NCBI RefSeq assembly: GCF_000003605.2
Contig: NW_003135350.1
Location: forward strand, 126,232-176,357
Source: Saccoglossus kowalevskii
Taxonomy: Eukaryota > Hemichordata > Enteropneusta > Harrimaniidae
Length of the DNA: 50,126 nucleotides
Direction: 5' to 3'
Position numbers and translations under genes: made by a program. The notes beneath the pieces are model-generated. The model worked only from the letters and a program-made list of their open reading frames with translations. It was not told where the DNA came from and did no database searches. Positions 34,101 to 40,000 of this stretch are shown piece by piece; the first letter of the stretch is position 1, and each line of letters opens with the position of its first letter.

Positions 34101-35444
34101 CAAGTTTTAGTAGAAGTCCTCAATCACAACGAAGGAATATAGGTAATAACATATTTCAGGTATATTTATATGGAATAATACCCCTCAGTCTGATGGGTTA
34201 AATTAAGTTGGCCCACTTAGTCATATGGATATTAATAAGGCATACCCTTTAACATGAATAATATGGAATAATCATTAGTCACATTATTATCAATAAGGCA
34301 TGCCCCTTAGCCATATGTGAAAAAAATAAGGTGTACCCCTTTGTCACATGGAAAAGATTAAAGCATACGCCCTATTTATATGGATGACAATGTATAGTCA
34401 CATTGGTAAGAGTAAGGTGAATCCCTCAGTATCATAAATAAGAATCAGGTATGTAAACTAGTTTTGGTGCTGATTCTACCACCCTGGTGTATCCTATATA
34501 GTCTTTGGTACATTTGGTAACATAACTTTTGATGCTCTGTTTAACACAACAATACCTTGTTTTGATTTTTTTGGTATAGACGGAAGTCCCCAAATGAATA
34601 GTAATAGATCAATGCCGCCTTCACCACCGACTCGTAGCAAACAACTCAGACCACAGCCTGGGATGGTAGATCCAAGACTTTCACCAAGACAGAGATCGAG
34701 AGAACCACACAACCAACCTGTAAGCACCAGACTATTTTAAAAGAGACTGTTTCATAATATAGGTGCTGTACTTTGTACTAAGTGAATTTGTGTGTGTTTT
34801 AAATTGATATATTTTTTGTTTCATTTGCAGAGTGTATATGAATATGTGATATCAAAGAATCCTGGCTTAGGATTCAGTATAGCTGGTGGCATTGGATCCC
34901 AGGGAAATCCATTCAGACCAAATGATCCTGTAAGTTATTACCTAAATTATGTACATATGTTTCTAGTTCACCTTTCATATGTTGTAACTGAGATTTATTC
35001 CTTTGATTTAGATATGCAAATAATGTCAACCTCAGCCAATCAGATTGATTCAGCTGTATGTAAATGATATGTAAATGTGTCAACCTTACTCAACCAATCA
35101 GTTTGATTCAGCTGTATATAAATGTTATGCAAATCAAGGTCAACCTCAGCGAATCAGATCATGTTATATGTTGATAACGTTATAAACTCAGACTAACATA
35201 AAAAGGTTGCCAAAGTACAAACTGAAGTATGTGAAATTTGACTGAAATTTAATTTTATTCCAAGGGTATATTTGTGACTAAAGTTCAACCGGAAGGTCCA
35301 GCAGCAGGACTGATCTATCCTGGTGATAAATTACTCGAAGTGAGCGGTATCGACTTCAGACATGTTGACCACCAGCAGGCTGTCATAGTGTTGAAAACGA
35401 ACAATCCTGTAAAGCTGGTCGTCAGCCGAGAAGAAGCTGCATGA
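1666..35444 (+). CDS. LRRC7/ERBIN: LAP-family LRR-PDZ scaffold (Erbin/Densin-180-like), whole gene span
   Basis: Multi-exon gene encoding a LAP protein: about 16 N-terminal LRRs, a conserved post-LRR segment, a long disordered linker and one C-terminal PDZ. Family members are peripheral membrane scaffolds at basolateral membranes or synapses. Vertebrate Erbin binds ERBB2 and delta-catenin-type ligands through its PDZ, and Densin-180 sits in the postsynaptic density. Joined exons: 1666-1830, 5836-5953, 6665-6743, 23865-24011, [gap exon], 24388-24462, 24596-24740, 25000-25202, 26068-26253, 26600-26702, 26983-27086, (28142-28156 optional), 28953-29090, 29299-29412, 29569-29700, 30670-32364, 33012-33107, 34028-34142, 34580-34719, 34831-34929, 35265-35444. 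All visible phases agree. Length about 1,365 aa, against roughly 1,410 for human Erbin and 1,540 for LRRC7 (from memory). Only one PDZ excludes Scribble (four PDZs) and Lano (none). It probably represents the pre-duplication co-orthologue of ERBIN and LRRC7. Confidence 0.95.
2210..2440. mobile_element. Inverted-repeat element family H, copy 1
   Basis: The segment from 2354 (AATAAGGTTATTACAAGAAT...) through GACAGTAC at about 2400 nearly repeats the left arm of the 9672-9809 hairpin. A partial complementary arm follows at 2418-2440. The flank at 2213-2265 (CCATATTAGGAAATG...) matches the reverse complement of 9945-9990, so the two copies lie in opposite orientations and share sequence beyond the hairpin. 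Noncoding. Confidence 0.7.
4898..4915. repeat. Poly-G run
   Basis: A run of about 15-18 G, followed by a G-rich segment. Prone to assembly error and able in principle to form a quadruplex. Confidence 0.9.
5258..5284. repeat. GT-rich microsatellite
   Basis: Imperfect (GT)n tract. The overlapping short open frames on both strands are shadows. Confidence 0.85.
5515..5643. mobile_element. Small TIR element family G (GGGCGGTT), copy 1
   Basis: Left end AAAAGGGCGTTGTTTGTCGC and right end TGCGGC...AACCGCCCTTT are imperfect inverted repeats about 128 bp apart. The reverse complement of the interior (GCATCCTGTTC...GGACTCATAG...TAAAATACATT) matches 29722-29848, so this is a dispersed noncoding element. 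Confidence 0.7.
5836..5953 (+). CDS. LRRC7/ERBIN: LAP gene coding exon 2: LRR2-LRR4
   Basis: Acceptor TTGTAG|CCC, donor AATG|GTGAGT; phase 0 in, phase 1 out. The translation includes [20 protein letters not shown] and [10 protein letters not shown], matching the vertebrate ...LPDNDLTTLPASIA... and ...LDVSKNG segments of Erbin/LRRC7. The split glycine codon is completed by exon 3. Confidence 0.95.
5954..6664 (+). other. Intron 2 of the LAP gene
   Basis: 711 bp, AT-rich. I see no repeat or exon. The open frame on the minus strand (6293-6544) has no recognisable content. Confidence 0.8.
6665..6743 (+). CDS. LRRC7/ERBIN: LAP gene coding exon 3: LRR4-LRR5
   Basis: Acceptor CTACTCATCAG|GT, donor GGAAA|GTAAGT; phase 1 in, phase 2 out. 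It encodes [20 protein letters not shown] followed by VNPIG, equivalent to the vertebrate FPENIKNCK...EASVNPIS stretch. The next visible exon lies about 17 kb downstream. Confidence 0.95.
7120..7151. repeat. (AG)n microsatellite
   Basis: About 15 AG dinucleotides, uninterrupted. Confidence 0.95.
8168..8262. repeat. 48-bp tandem duplication
   Basis: The phrase CTTTTAGGGGTTGACCATTA and its continuation through GGGAAAGCAA occurs twice, offset 48 bp, with only a few differences. A recent local duplication inside intron 3. Confidence 0.9.
8466..8660. mobile_element. TIR element family T, copy 1
   Basis: A diverged copy of the element at 36309-36520. Shared phrases in the same order are TTATTTTCGCTGGAATTA, TTTTCA(C/T)TGATTTTTG, AATATAGGAAAAAA, GAATTATGACTTCAG-like and GCGAAAATAAAGTATT. 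The open frame covering it (8226-8675) is not a gene. Confidence 0.75.
9672..9809. mobile_element. Long hairpin, inverted-repeat element family H, copy 2
   Basis: Arms of 47 bp (9672-9718 and 9763-9809) pair at 43 positions around a 44-bp loop that holds a further small stem (ATCGACC / GGTCGAT). A related sequence lies at 2354-2440. Homology to copy 1 extends right to about 10000. MITE or foldback element. Confidence 0.85.
10870..10882 (+). other. Isolated 13-nt splice-site pair
   Basis: TTCTTTTGCAG|ATACAATGAATGG|GTGAGT has good acceptor and donor sites. Inserted between exons 3 and 4 it would shift frame and give a stop two codons into exon 4 (GTT ACC TGA). It is either chance or a poison microexon. 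Confidence 0.2.
11671..11900. other. Assembly gap (230 N)
   Basis: Run of N in intron 3. No missing coding exon is expected here, because exons 3 and 4 join in phase and without missing residues relative to vertebrate homologues. Confidence 0.95.
18637..18934. repeat. 34-bp minisatellite, 9 copies
   Basis: Unit GGAGTGCAATGGATGCTGGG followed by TAATTACTTGATCA, with nine imperfect copies. The third has lost its first few bases. TGATCA closes almost every unit. Variants at GGATGCT/GGATTCT alternate. Confidence 0.95.
22435..23073. repeat. 49-bp minisatellite, 13 copies
   Basis: Unit phrases begin at 22441, 22490, 22539 and every 49 bp to 23029, each reading TGTATTACCATAGTATTTTC, CTCTATTAGTAGCGC, then ATACATTTATATACA. 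Every unit carries the palindrome ATACATGTAT. Period is exact; only a few variant sites differ (ACC/GCC/ATC, GCGC/GGGC, one GAAGAGC). It lies about 800 bp before exon 4. Confidence 0.97.
23865..24011 (+). CDS. LRRC7/ERBIN: LAP gene coding exon 4: LRR6-LRR7
   Basis: Acceptor TTTGTTCCAG|G, donor CCAAA|GTATGT; phase 2 in and out. It encodes [18 protein letters not shown], then [20 protein letters not shown], then [10 protein letters not shown]. This is the most conserved run in the gene and reads closest to vertebrate LRRC7 (FTQLLNL, GRLVKL, ENHLK). The donor lies only 18 bp before an assembly gap. Confidence 0.96.
24030..24362 (+). other. LRRC7/ERBIN: Assembly gap (333 N) that must contain LAP exon 5
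   Basis: Exon 4 ends after LKSLPK in phase 2 and the next exon begins at PEVVGTL in phase 0. Vertebrate Erbin/LRRC7 have about 21 extra residues here, the LRR with the ...LERLDLG.NEF... signature. The missing exon should therefore be close to 64 nt (length 1 mod 3) and lie wholly inside the gap. Open frames drawn across the Ns are meaningless. Confidence 0.85.
24388..24462 (+). CDS. LRRC7/ERBIN: LAP gene coding exon 6: LRR8-LRR9
   Basis: Acceptor TTCATCAG|CCT just after the gap, donor CCCTCA|GTAAGT; 25 codons, phase 0 in and out. It encodes [20 protein letters not shown] followed by SKIPS, equivalent to the vertebrate PEVLEQ...ELWMDNN... segment. Confidence 0.94.
24596..24740 (+). CDS. LRRC7/ERBIN: LAP gene coding exon 7: LRR9-LRR11
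   Basis: Acceptor TTTGTTTCAG|TTT, donor ATCG|GTAAGT; phase 0 in, phase 1 out. It encodes [20 protein letters not shown] and, further on, [19 protein letters not shown]. The LRR spacing matches LAP consensus repeats of 23 residues. Confidence 0.95.
25000..25202 (+). CDS. LRRC7/ERBIN: LAP gene coding exon 8: LRR12-LRR14
   Basis: Acceptor TATTTGCAG|GT, donor GAG|GTGAGT; phase 1 in, phase 0 out. Repeats include [39 protein letters not shown] and [17 protein letters not shown]. The preceding intron (24741-24999, 259 bp) happens to be open in this exon's frame but not in exon 7's, so intron retention would give an early stop at 24821. Confidence 0.95.
25203..26067 (+). other. Intron 8 of the LAP gene, with an inverted repeat
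   Basis: 865 bp, AT-rich. CAAAGGTCACACATCCTGG (25765-25783) is the reverse complement of CCAGGATGTGTGACCTTTAG at 25920-25939, which is itself repeated at 25955-25977. The rest has no recognised feature. Confidence 0.8.
26068..26253 (+). CDS. LRRC7/ERBIN: LAP gene coding exon 9: LRR15-LRR17
   Basis: Acceptor TATTCTATAG|CTT, donor CAACCAG|GTAACC; 62 codons, phase 0 in and out. It encodes [38 protein letters not shown] and the invariant ALWLSDNQ that closes the LRR block in LAP proteins. Confidence 0.95.
26254..26599 (+). other. Intron 9 of the LAP gene
   Basis: 346 bp, AT-rich, no repeat or exon seen. The minus-strand open frame over it is a shadow. Confidence 0.8.
26600..26702 (+). CDS. LRRC7/ERBIN: LAP gene coding exon 10: post-LRR conserved segment (LAPSD), part 1
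   Basis: Acceptor CTTACAG|TCT, donor GACG|GTAACA; phase 0 in, phase 1 out. It encodes [10 protein letters not shown]...[13 protein letters not shown], matching the vertebrate SKPLIPLQ...VLTNYMFPQQPR that follows the LRRs. This is the LAP-specific domain, and the exon boundary after DNQ is shared. Confidence 0.95.
26983..27086 (+). CDS. LRRC7/ERBIN: LAP gene coding exon 11: post-LRR conserved segment, part 2
   Basis: Acceptor TGTTTTCAG|AA, donor TCAGAG|GTGAGA; phase 1 in, phase 0 out. It encodes [20 protein letters not shown] followed by [12 protein letters not shown], matching vertebrate S...SFNPSLWEEQR. After this point conservation drops into the disordered linker. Confidence 0.95.
27087..28952 (+). 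other. Intron 11 of the LAP gene
   Basis: 1.87 kb, holding the candidate microexon at 28142-28156. 27820-28050 has loosely repeated GTGTT-rich phrases (AGTGTT...TGTTCA...), and 28245-28340 is TG-rich (GTGTAGTGT, TATGTAGTGTATT). There is a TTTG tract at about 28770-28790. Confidence 0.7.
28142..28156 (+). CDS. LRRC7/ERBIN: Candidate 15-nt in-frame microexon
   Basis: A long pyrimidine tract (TTTTCTCTCTTTTTATTCTC) precedes AAG|ACAATGAAGATCAAG|GTAAGG. The 15-nt insert adds TMKIK between exon 11 (...SESE) and exon 12 (RSYK...), and all phases are 0, so inclusion or skipping keeps the frame. It would sit exactly at the border between the LAPSD and the RSPTPFP motif (vertebrate RYPTPYP), which favours an alternatively spliced linker switch. 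Chance pairing of splice sites cannot be excluded without RNA. Confidence 0.55.
28953..29090 (+). CDS. LRRC7/ERBIN: LAP gene coding exon 12: RSPTPFP motif and linker start
   Basis: Acceptor CGTTTACAG|CGT, donor GTTGAG|GTCAGT; 46 codons, phase 0 in and out. It starts [19 protein letters not shown], recognisably the KRYPTPYP(E/D)(D/E)L motif that follows the LAPSD in Erbin and LRRC7. The rest is basic and disordered. Confidence 0.92.
29299..29412 (+). CDS. LRRC7/ERBIN: LAP gene coding exon 13: disordered linker
   Basis: Acceptor CTTCCAG|ACA, donor GATAAG|GTAATT; 38 codons, phase 0 in and out. It encodes [18 protein letters not shown]..., a low-complexity basic stretch with SKPSSP. There is no domain. 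It is included because splice sites and phase fit perfectly on both sides. Confidence 0.88.
29569..29700 (+). CDS. LRRC7/ERBIN: LAP gene coding exon 14: Ser-rich linker
   Basis: Acceptor TTTTTTCCCAG|AAA, donor GAAATG|GTAAGC; 44 codons, phase 0 in and out. It is Lys/Arg-rich at first ([15 protein letters not shown]), then a Ser/Thr-Pro stretch ([20 protein letters not shown]) with several proline-directed kinase consensus sites. Confidence 0.9.
29722..29848. mobile_element. Small TIR element family G, copy 2
   Basis: GAGGGCGGTGTTCATCGC, then GCATCCTGTTCGATGGGACT and GTAAAATACATTA, follow the reverse complement of 5515-5643 in order. The far end (GCAGTGCGGCCAACACTC) is more diverged. Orientation is opposite to copy 1. 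Confidence 0.6.
30292..30420. repeat. 20-bp tandem array
   Basis: GATCAGTTACTGATTATTTT is repeated perfectly five times (30302-30401), followed by one diverged copy. Near-perfect copies suggest recent expansion. Confidence 0.96.
30670..32364 (+). CDS. LRRC7/ERBIN: LAP gene large coding exon 15: Ser-Pro linker, GY-SDRER array, WRQQ motif
   Basis: Acceptor TTGTTGCAG|ATG, donor TTAGG|GTAAGA; 565 codons, phase 0 in and out. There are three regions. Protein about 592-790 is packed with Ser-Pro, GSP and SPVK/SPKK sites. About 931-1051 (nt 31687-32049) is a tandem array of about 12 Gly-Tyr-x-Ser-Asp-Arg-Glu-Arg units. The end has [15 protein letters not shown], matching the vertebrate DWR(E/Q)Q(V/L)LRHIEA motif found before the PDZ. 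Three P-S-Y motifs (LPSY, PPPSY, IPSY) resemble WW-domain ligands. Antisense open frames over this exon are shadows. Confidence 0.96.
31687..32049 (+). repeat. Coding tandem array of GY-x-SDRER units within exon 15
   Basis: About 12 units of 8-13 residues such as [26 protein letters not shown] and SGYQSDRD. Codons for the same residues differ between units (GGA/GGT, TAC/TAT, AGTGAT/AGTGAC, AGG/CGA), so the peptide pattern has been kept while DNA diverged. Confidence 0.93.
32463..32914. repeat. 29-bp minisatellite in intron 15, about 15 copies
   Basis: Unit CATAGACTTGTTGCCATTGA followed by CAACTAAAC. It begins 99 bp after the exon 15 donor and ends 97 bp before exon 16. Some units carry TTGCCATTGGCAA, a perfect inverted repeat around ATT; most have a G-to-A change that breaks it. 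Confidence 0.96.
33012..33107 (+). CDS. LRRC7/ERBIN: LAP gene coding exon 16: charged linker, likely helix
   Basis: Acceptor ATTGTACAG|GAA, donor TTAGAT|GTGAGT; 32 codons, phase 0 in and out. It encodes [20 protein letters not shown] then [12 protein letters not shown], a short basic segment likely to be helical. No named domain. Confidence 0.9.
33108..34027 (+). other. Intron 16 of the LAP gene
   Basis: 920 bp. It contains a decayed family H inverted-repeat element (33711-33824) and an AGAGGGCGCTA phrase (33965). No exon seen. Confidence 0.7.
33711..33824. mobile_element. Inverted-repeat element family H, copy 3 (decayed)
   Basis: TGATAATCACAAGAATACCA and, on the other side, GTACAGTCTATGTGTATACT through TTGCAGTGTTCTC match the two arms of the hairpins at 2354 and 9672, with many changes. 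Confidence 0.45.
34028..34142 (+). CDS. LRRC7/ERBIN: LAP gene coding exon 17: acidic/Ser-Pro linker
   Basis: Acceptor TTCTTATAG|GTT, donor ATAG|GTAATA; phase 0 in, phase 1 out. It encodes [20 protein letters not shown] followed by [18 protein letters not shown]. It is disordered, with repeated Ser/Thr-Pro. Confidence 0.9.
34175..34450. repeat. Degenerate tandem repeat in intron 17
   Basis: About six loose copies of a phrase of roughly 40-50 bp containing ATAAGGCATRCCCYTTAG, then TCATATGGA/TCACATGGA. It fills most of the 437-bp intron. Confidence 0.7.
34580..34719 (+). CDS. LRRC7/ERBIN: LAP gene coding exon 18: Pro-rich linker before the PDZ
   Basis: Acceptor TTGGTATAG|AC, donor CAACCT|GTAAGC; phase 1 in, phase 0 out. 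It encodes [20 protein letters not shown] and a Pro/Arg-rich continuation with possible SH3-type PxxP cores. It joins directly to the PDZ exon. Confidence 0.9.
34831..34929 (+). CDS. LRRC7/ERBIN: LAP gene coding exon 19: PDZ domain, first half
   Basis: Acceptor TCATTTGCAG|AGT, donor GATCCT|GTAAGT; 33 codons, phase 0 in and out. It encodes [19 protein letters not shown] then [17 protein letters not shown] is the carboxylate-binding loop, and the GNPFRP(D/N)D insert is characteristic of Erbin/LRRC7 PDZ domains. The intron falls just before GIFVT. Reading through it would truncate the PDZ at 35065. Confidence 0.96.
34930..35264 (+). other. Intron 19 of the LAP gene, with a tandem repeat of about 57 bp
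   Basis: 335 bp. Three imperfect copies starting about 35014, 35069 and 35124 share ATGYAAAT, GTCAACCT, CCAATCAG and GATTCAGCTGTAT. They bring together octamer-like and CCAAT-like words, though inside an intron their role is unknown. Confidence 0.8.
35265..35444 (+). CDS. LRRC7/ERBIN: LAP gene coding exon 20: PDZ second half and stop
   Basis: Acceptor TTATTCCAAG|GGT; 59 codons then TGA at 35442-35444. It encodes [20 protein letters not shown]..., then [17 protein letters not shown], ending VVSREEAA. The His of VDHQQAV is at the first position of helix alpha-B, as in class I PDZ domains. The frame is continuous from exon 19. Confidence 0.96.
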   Translation, partial: GIFVTKVQPEGPAAGLIYPGDKLLEVSGIDFRHVDHQQAVIVLKTNNPVKLVVSREEAA

Positions 35445-36000
35445 TATGGACACAGTGCGTGATGGTTGAAGACATCAAATCAGGAATCATCTCAAGTTTA
35501 CGCAGTACAGGCAGGGATCACCTCAAGTTTATGCATTAGGAACAGCTAAAACCATATAAAATGTTTTTCCCCACTAAAACAAAATAATAATGAATTTCTG
35601 TGTAATTTTTCTTATTTTCTTCTACATGATATCTAATTCCCCCACAAAAAAAACATATAAAAGGACCAAGTCAATGTATTATTTTTACAAATACATATCA
35701 ATATCAATTCAGAATCTGTTAAAGATATATTTATAATTAAAACAATCACCAGTCTCATTTTCACATGTCACTGCAGTTTAAATGACCAAACTTTTATTGA
35801 GCCATTCAGTTGTCTAATTATTTTTATCTGAATAATGTCACAAATGTGCAGTTGTCATGGGAACATGTTCATGATGACAGTTCACCCAGAATGTGATCAG
35901 TTCACCCAGAATGTGTTCAGTTCACCGGAAATGAATTTTCAATAATTTAAATTAAAAATCTGTGTCTGATACATAAATAAACTTTATTATTTGGACCTTG
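35445..36000 (+). other. LRRC7/ERBIN: Proximal 3' UTR of the LAP gene
   Basis: Sequence after the stop codon is AT-rich and noncoding, running to a first plausible poly(A) signal near 35976. It holds a small duplicated phrase (CTCAAGTTTA, 35492 and 35522) and three copies of a phrase of about 20 bp beginning GTTCACC (35880-35933). Where the transcript really ends is unknown. Further AATAAA words occur for several kb. Confidence 0.5.
35976..35981 (+). terminator. Candidate poly(A) signal AATAAA
   Basis: AATAAA about 530 bp after the stop codon is the first strong hexamer, with TTATTATTTGG and GTTTTCACC downstream as a weak U/GU-rich element. Later AATAAA words make longer 3' UTRs possible. 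Confidence 0.35.
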
Positions 36001-36308
36001 TTTTCACCGCTCTTCCATATAGAAATATGGCTTCATAAATTCATGTTTGTCACTTTATCATCTCTGTCTCTGCTCGCATCTTATAAGATGAGATATTTAG
36101 GTATCATTTCATGGCTGAGTATGATTTATATAAAGATTCAAAAAATCAGAATTGTCATCCAATTTATTTTATCCAGGAACAAGGAACTTACTTATATTGA
36201 CAAAGACACAGTGAAAGCAATAACAATTGTTCACCTGACAATATAGTGTCCTGGTGGATTTGATGTTACAAGGATCTATGTTTTAAATTCACTTGATTGT
36301 GAAGAAAA

Positions 36309-36520
36309 TACTGTGGAATACTTTATTTTCACTGGAATTAATTTTCGCTGAAAAGGCTTTTTGGGCGGTTTGCTTGGAATTTATTTTCACTGATTTTTGA
36401 TGAGATTAATGTGAAATATAGGAAAAAAAGTATATTCACTAGATTTTATTTTCACAGAATCATCCCTTCAGTGAAAATAGTGAAAATAATTTCCAAGCGA
36501 AAATAAAGTATTCTACAGTA
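36309..36520. mobile_element. TIR element family T, best copy (212 bp, TA-flanked)
   Basis: The 22-bp terminal inverted repeats at 36309-36330 and 36499-36520 differ at one position. Ends read TACTGTGGAATAC... and ...GTATTCTACAGTA. The outer TA may be the target-site duplication, and the adjoining CTGT/ACAG ends recall Tc1/mariner-type MITEs. There is no coding capacity. A second copy is at 8466-8660 and a decayed one at 42007-42125. Confidence 0.88.
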
Positions 36521-38545
36521 ACGCATCCTTTGGTCAACTTTTCATATCTACTGCAATTATATTACTGTGATAAGCAAATGTAAAACTTGGCTATTAATTT
36601 AATAATTGCGTCTTCTGGAGTAAAAATGTAAAACACATTTTCTCAACAAGATCCATAATCCAAGACTTGTTTCACTTATTCCAATATTTTCATTAATTTG
36701 GTATTAGTTTTGGAGCATATTTGACAGTTTTTTAGTGATCCTAATTGAAGAAATTTGACAGATTTTGTGAATTTGTGTACAAATTTTCAATGGGGAAATG
36801 GTTGATCATACAACTTATAATAATAATTCATATGTACTACTTGATAGTCTGAATGTTTACTTTTTTTTTTCACATCGCATAATCGTAAGTTTGCAATACA
36901 ATAAAACAACTGCAGTACTTTTATATAAAAAAAACAGAGAGATTTCCAAAAATACTCTTCCCAAATATTGCCTTAACTACCTGAAAAAGCTAAAATATGC
37001 AAGATGTCTCTCTGTATGTCTTGCCTTATCATATCACAGGTCGTTATTTAAGTCTTGAAAGTTATGCAACTTTTTATAGATTTGAATTTTTTATTAAATA
37101 TATGAGAGAGGGATTTGAGGGTTACAGATTACTAATATAAGGTGTTCTCAAATGTACGCATTGCATCAATTAACCAAGGCCGTAACCAAGGTGACCTGAT
37201 AATACATTGTCAGTCTAGATGCAGCAATACTGTCTACATTTGGACAAGCATATCGAACAAATAAACCTCAAAATTTCATGTAACTAGTGATGAAATGGTT
37301 CTGTGATGTACACTGCATGATGGGATTGCTGTTCACATGTTAGTATTGTTAAGATATTTCATCAGTGAAATAATCATGTTTTTGAGCAATTGATGAACGA
37401 TTACTCAAGCAAATAAAATTAATCTGATGAATGGGATTGCTTTCATGCATCTGTAACATTTACACCATACAATCATTTCATTGGTGTATTTAATGTTTGA
37501 AATCTGGTCAAAATCCTGAACTTTGTCATCATTTCTGAACATTTGTTGTTTTGTTTGTAATTTGTAATTGTTAATAATATTTTGGAATGGGGATCACTGA
37601 TACATTATGTATACTGCTTAAACTTTCAAATGCTAAAGTCAGTTTTCATCACCTGTCGCAGAATAAATTTATCTTATAGGCATTTGAGGGAATGAAATTT
37701 TAAGTTGGTTGCTCATTCTCTTAAAGATTGCAATGAAGTGGTCACTGTAACAATATTTTTTGATCACAAAATTATCAAATTTATCAGGTGACAACCCTCC
37801 CGCTTTAAGAGAAGACACTAGTTTTTTAGGGACAAAACTATGCTGTCAAAAAAAATAGGTGTCGAAAATTAAAAGTGATTCTCTAGTTGGAAATATGAAT
37901 TTAGAGAAAATTGAAGTGTGAAGGACACCCTAGCTACATTATCTGAAACAAAGAATATAGAAAAAAGCACTCCCTAGTTAGGAGTAAATTAGTACTGATT
38001 GAAAATAAAGAGTTTCTGAATATTCTGTTTATGTTTAACTTGCTAGGGAGTCAGTCACATTATTTTTATTGTATTATGGCATTGATAATAACAATTTAGA
38101 TGCTGCAGCTGCCAGTAACATTATTAGCCATGGTATCTTTTACTGTACAGAGTTGTGCAACTGTCTCAGTTGTATTTTGTGCAAATCTTGTTATTTTTGT
38201 CAGTCTGAATTACTTGTGTAAAATATTCTGTACATAGGAACAAGCCGTATTGTTGTGAAAATTCAGGGGTCTTTTATAAAGTAATGTATTCATAAGGTAT
38301 TCAAAAGTGTCTACATAAGGGGCCCAGTGACTCAATGAATGCATTTATAATTGGGCAAGCAATATACTATACTATGCTAACAATTGAACATGTCTTCTCA
38401 TCAATGAATGCATTTTTCTCTCTCCAAATTTAGAAATATTAAATAATTATTTGCTTGTCACTGACAGTTCAGTAGGAAGAGATGAACATTACCACAAGAG
38501 GGCAGTATTCATAGTGCCTTGCGTGGTGCAAACATTTATCATGAA

Positions 38546-38591
38546 CTGTAGAGGGCGCAGTTTGTAGCGCTCTAGTGACAGTAATATTAAC
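38546..38591. repeat. 46-bp dispersed repeat with GAGGGCGC core, copy 1
   Basis: CTGTAGAGGGCGCAGTTTGT through AGTAATATTAAC, 45 of 46 bases identical to 40295-40340. Confidence 0.9.
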
Positions 38592-39495
38592 TAGATGAGA
38601 CCATTTTGCATCATAGACGATCACTTTCATGCACTATATTGAGTTGGACCAAGTATATTGCAGGGATACAAATTGTGAAATAATTGTAATTTTTTAAAAT
38701 GATCAAAAGTTTTTCGGGTATAGGTGCTGTTACATATTGTAAAAGGACATTTAATTTGGTTTTTAGATTATTTAAATTTATTTAACTTTTAGTTTTAGCT
38801 TTTTACATGGTTGAACCATAGGTATAGATGTTTTTATTATCAGTGCACATAATATTTTTGGATTTTTACTTTCTTGTAATAAAATTTGAAAATTCATGTT
38901 TTTGTGTAAATATGCACACAGATTTTGTTCAGACTGTTTTGATTCTGTTTAATTTATATTACAAACATCATTTAGAAGCATGTATTTTATCACATGACAT
39001 GTACAACAAACATTTTATATTAAAAACAAAAACAAGACTTGTGGGAAAATGCAAGTTGAATACACAACCTTTTTTATTATCACTTTAATCAGGTGGTTTT
39101 ATAACTGATCCTGAAAAAGCAGAATGTTATACTGCTCTTTCCTGTTCTCTTCTGATTTATTTCGCTGCTTATTTTTAGCAAAAAAACTAATATTTTCTTT
39201 ACTCAATTATTAGGTTTTCCACAATTTGGTGTAGTAAACTATCGCTGTTGGCCTTCAATGCAAACGTGTAATATTGACTTCGAGCTTATCTGTACAAAAT
39301 GAGTAATTCAAGTCATCTTAAAATTCTCACTAGTTAGTTTGCCAGTTTGACCAGGATTTATCAGCATATTGTGAAAGCAGACTCTATTGGCTGTTGTCTG
39401 TACCTGTTCTTCAAATACCACTGTGTGATTGGTTGGTTGGTGGGCATGTACATTAAAAAATGAAATTAAACAATTTCATATCTATGATGCTTAAG

Positions 39496-39871
39496 GGACA
39501 ACATCAAAAGTTCAATGTAGGATAAAAAACTTAATTCCTTTAGTTCCCCCCACCCCTCACTGAAACTTAATTAATAAATATTGATAATGGCGTCACAGAC
39601 TACATTCACCATTAAATACAAATTGATAATTGGACAGTAGTATGACATAGCAGTTGGTCTTGGATGTTTTTTTTTTATTTTCTTTTATTTTTGTCCACTG
39701 GATAGGAAAAAAAACAAACTACAAATACTCCAATTTTTTGACTTAATTAAAAAATAAAATCGTTTTTGTAGGATGGAAACCTTTCTAGGTCAACGCAGAC
39801 ACCTCACCCCATCCCACCCCACCCAAAGCAATTAAGTTTTTTTATCCGACATTGATCTTTTGACGTCGTCC
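39496..39871. mobile_element. Foldback/TIR element family F (about 376 bp)
   Basis: Arms of about 50 bp at 39496-39545 and 39822-39871 are imperfect inverted repeats. The left arm starts GGACAACATCAAAAGTTCAA; the right arm's complement starts GGACGACGTCAAAAGATCAA. Both continue through GGATAAAAAA(A)CTTAATT. The interior is T-rich and noncoding. No second copy in this window. Confidence 0.8.
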
Positions 39872-40000
39872 GTAAGGTTCAAGCACTATCGACAATTTAG
39901 AGAAGCCAGGATAATAACCAAATTAACGTTGACAAATTCAAAGTCACAGTCAAAGCCACAGTGAATTCTTTGACATTTATTTTTCATTCTAGTGACTTTC

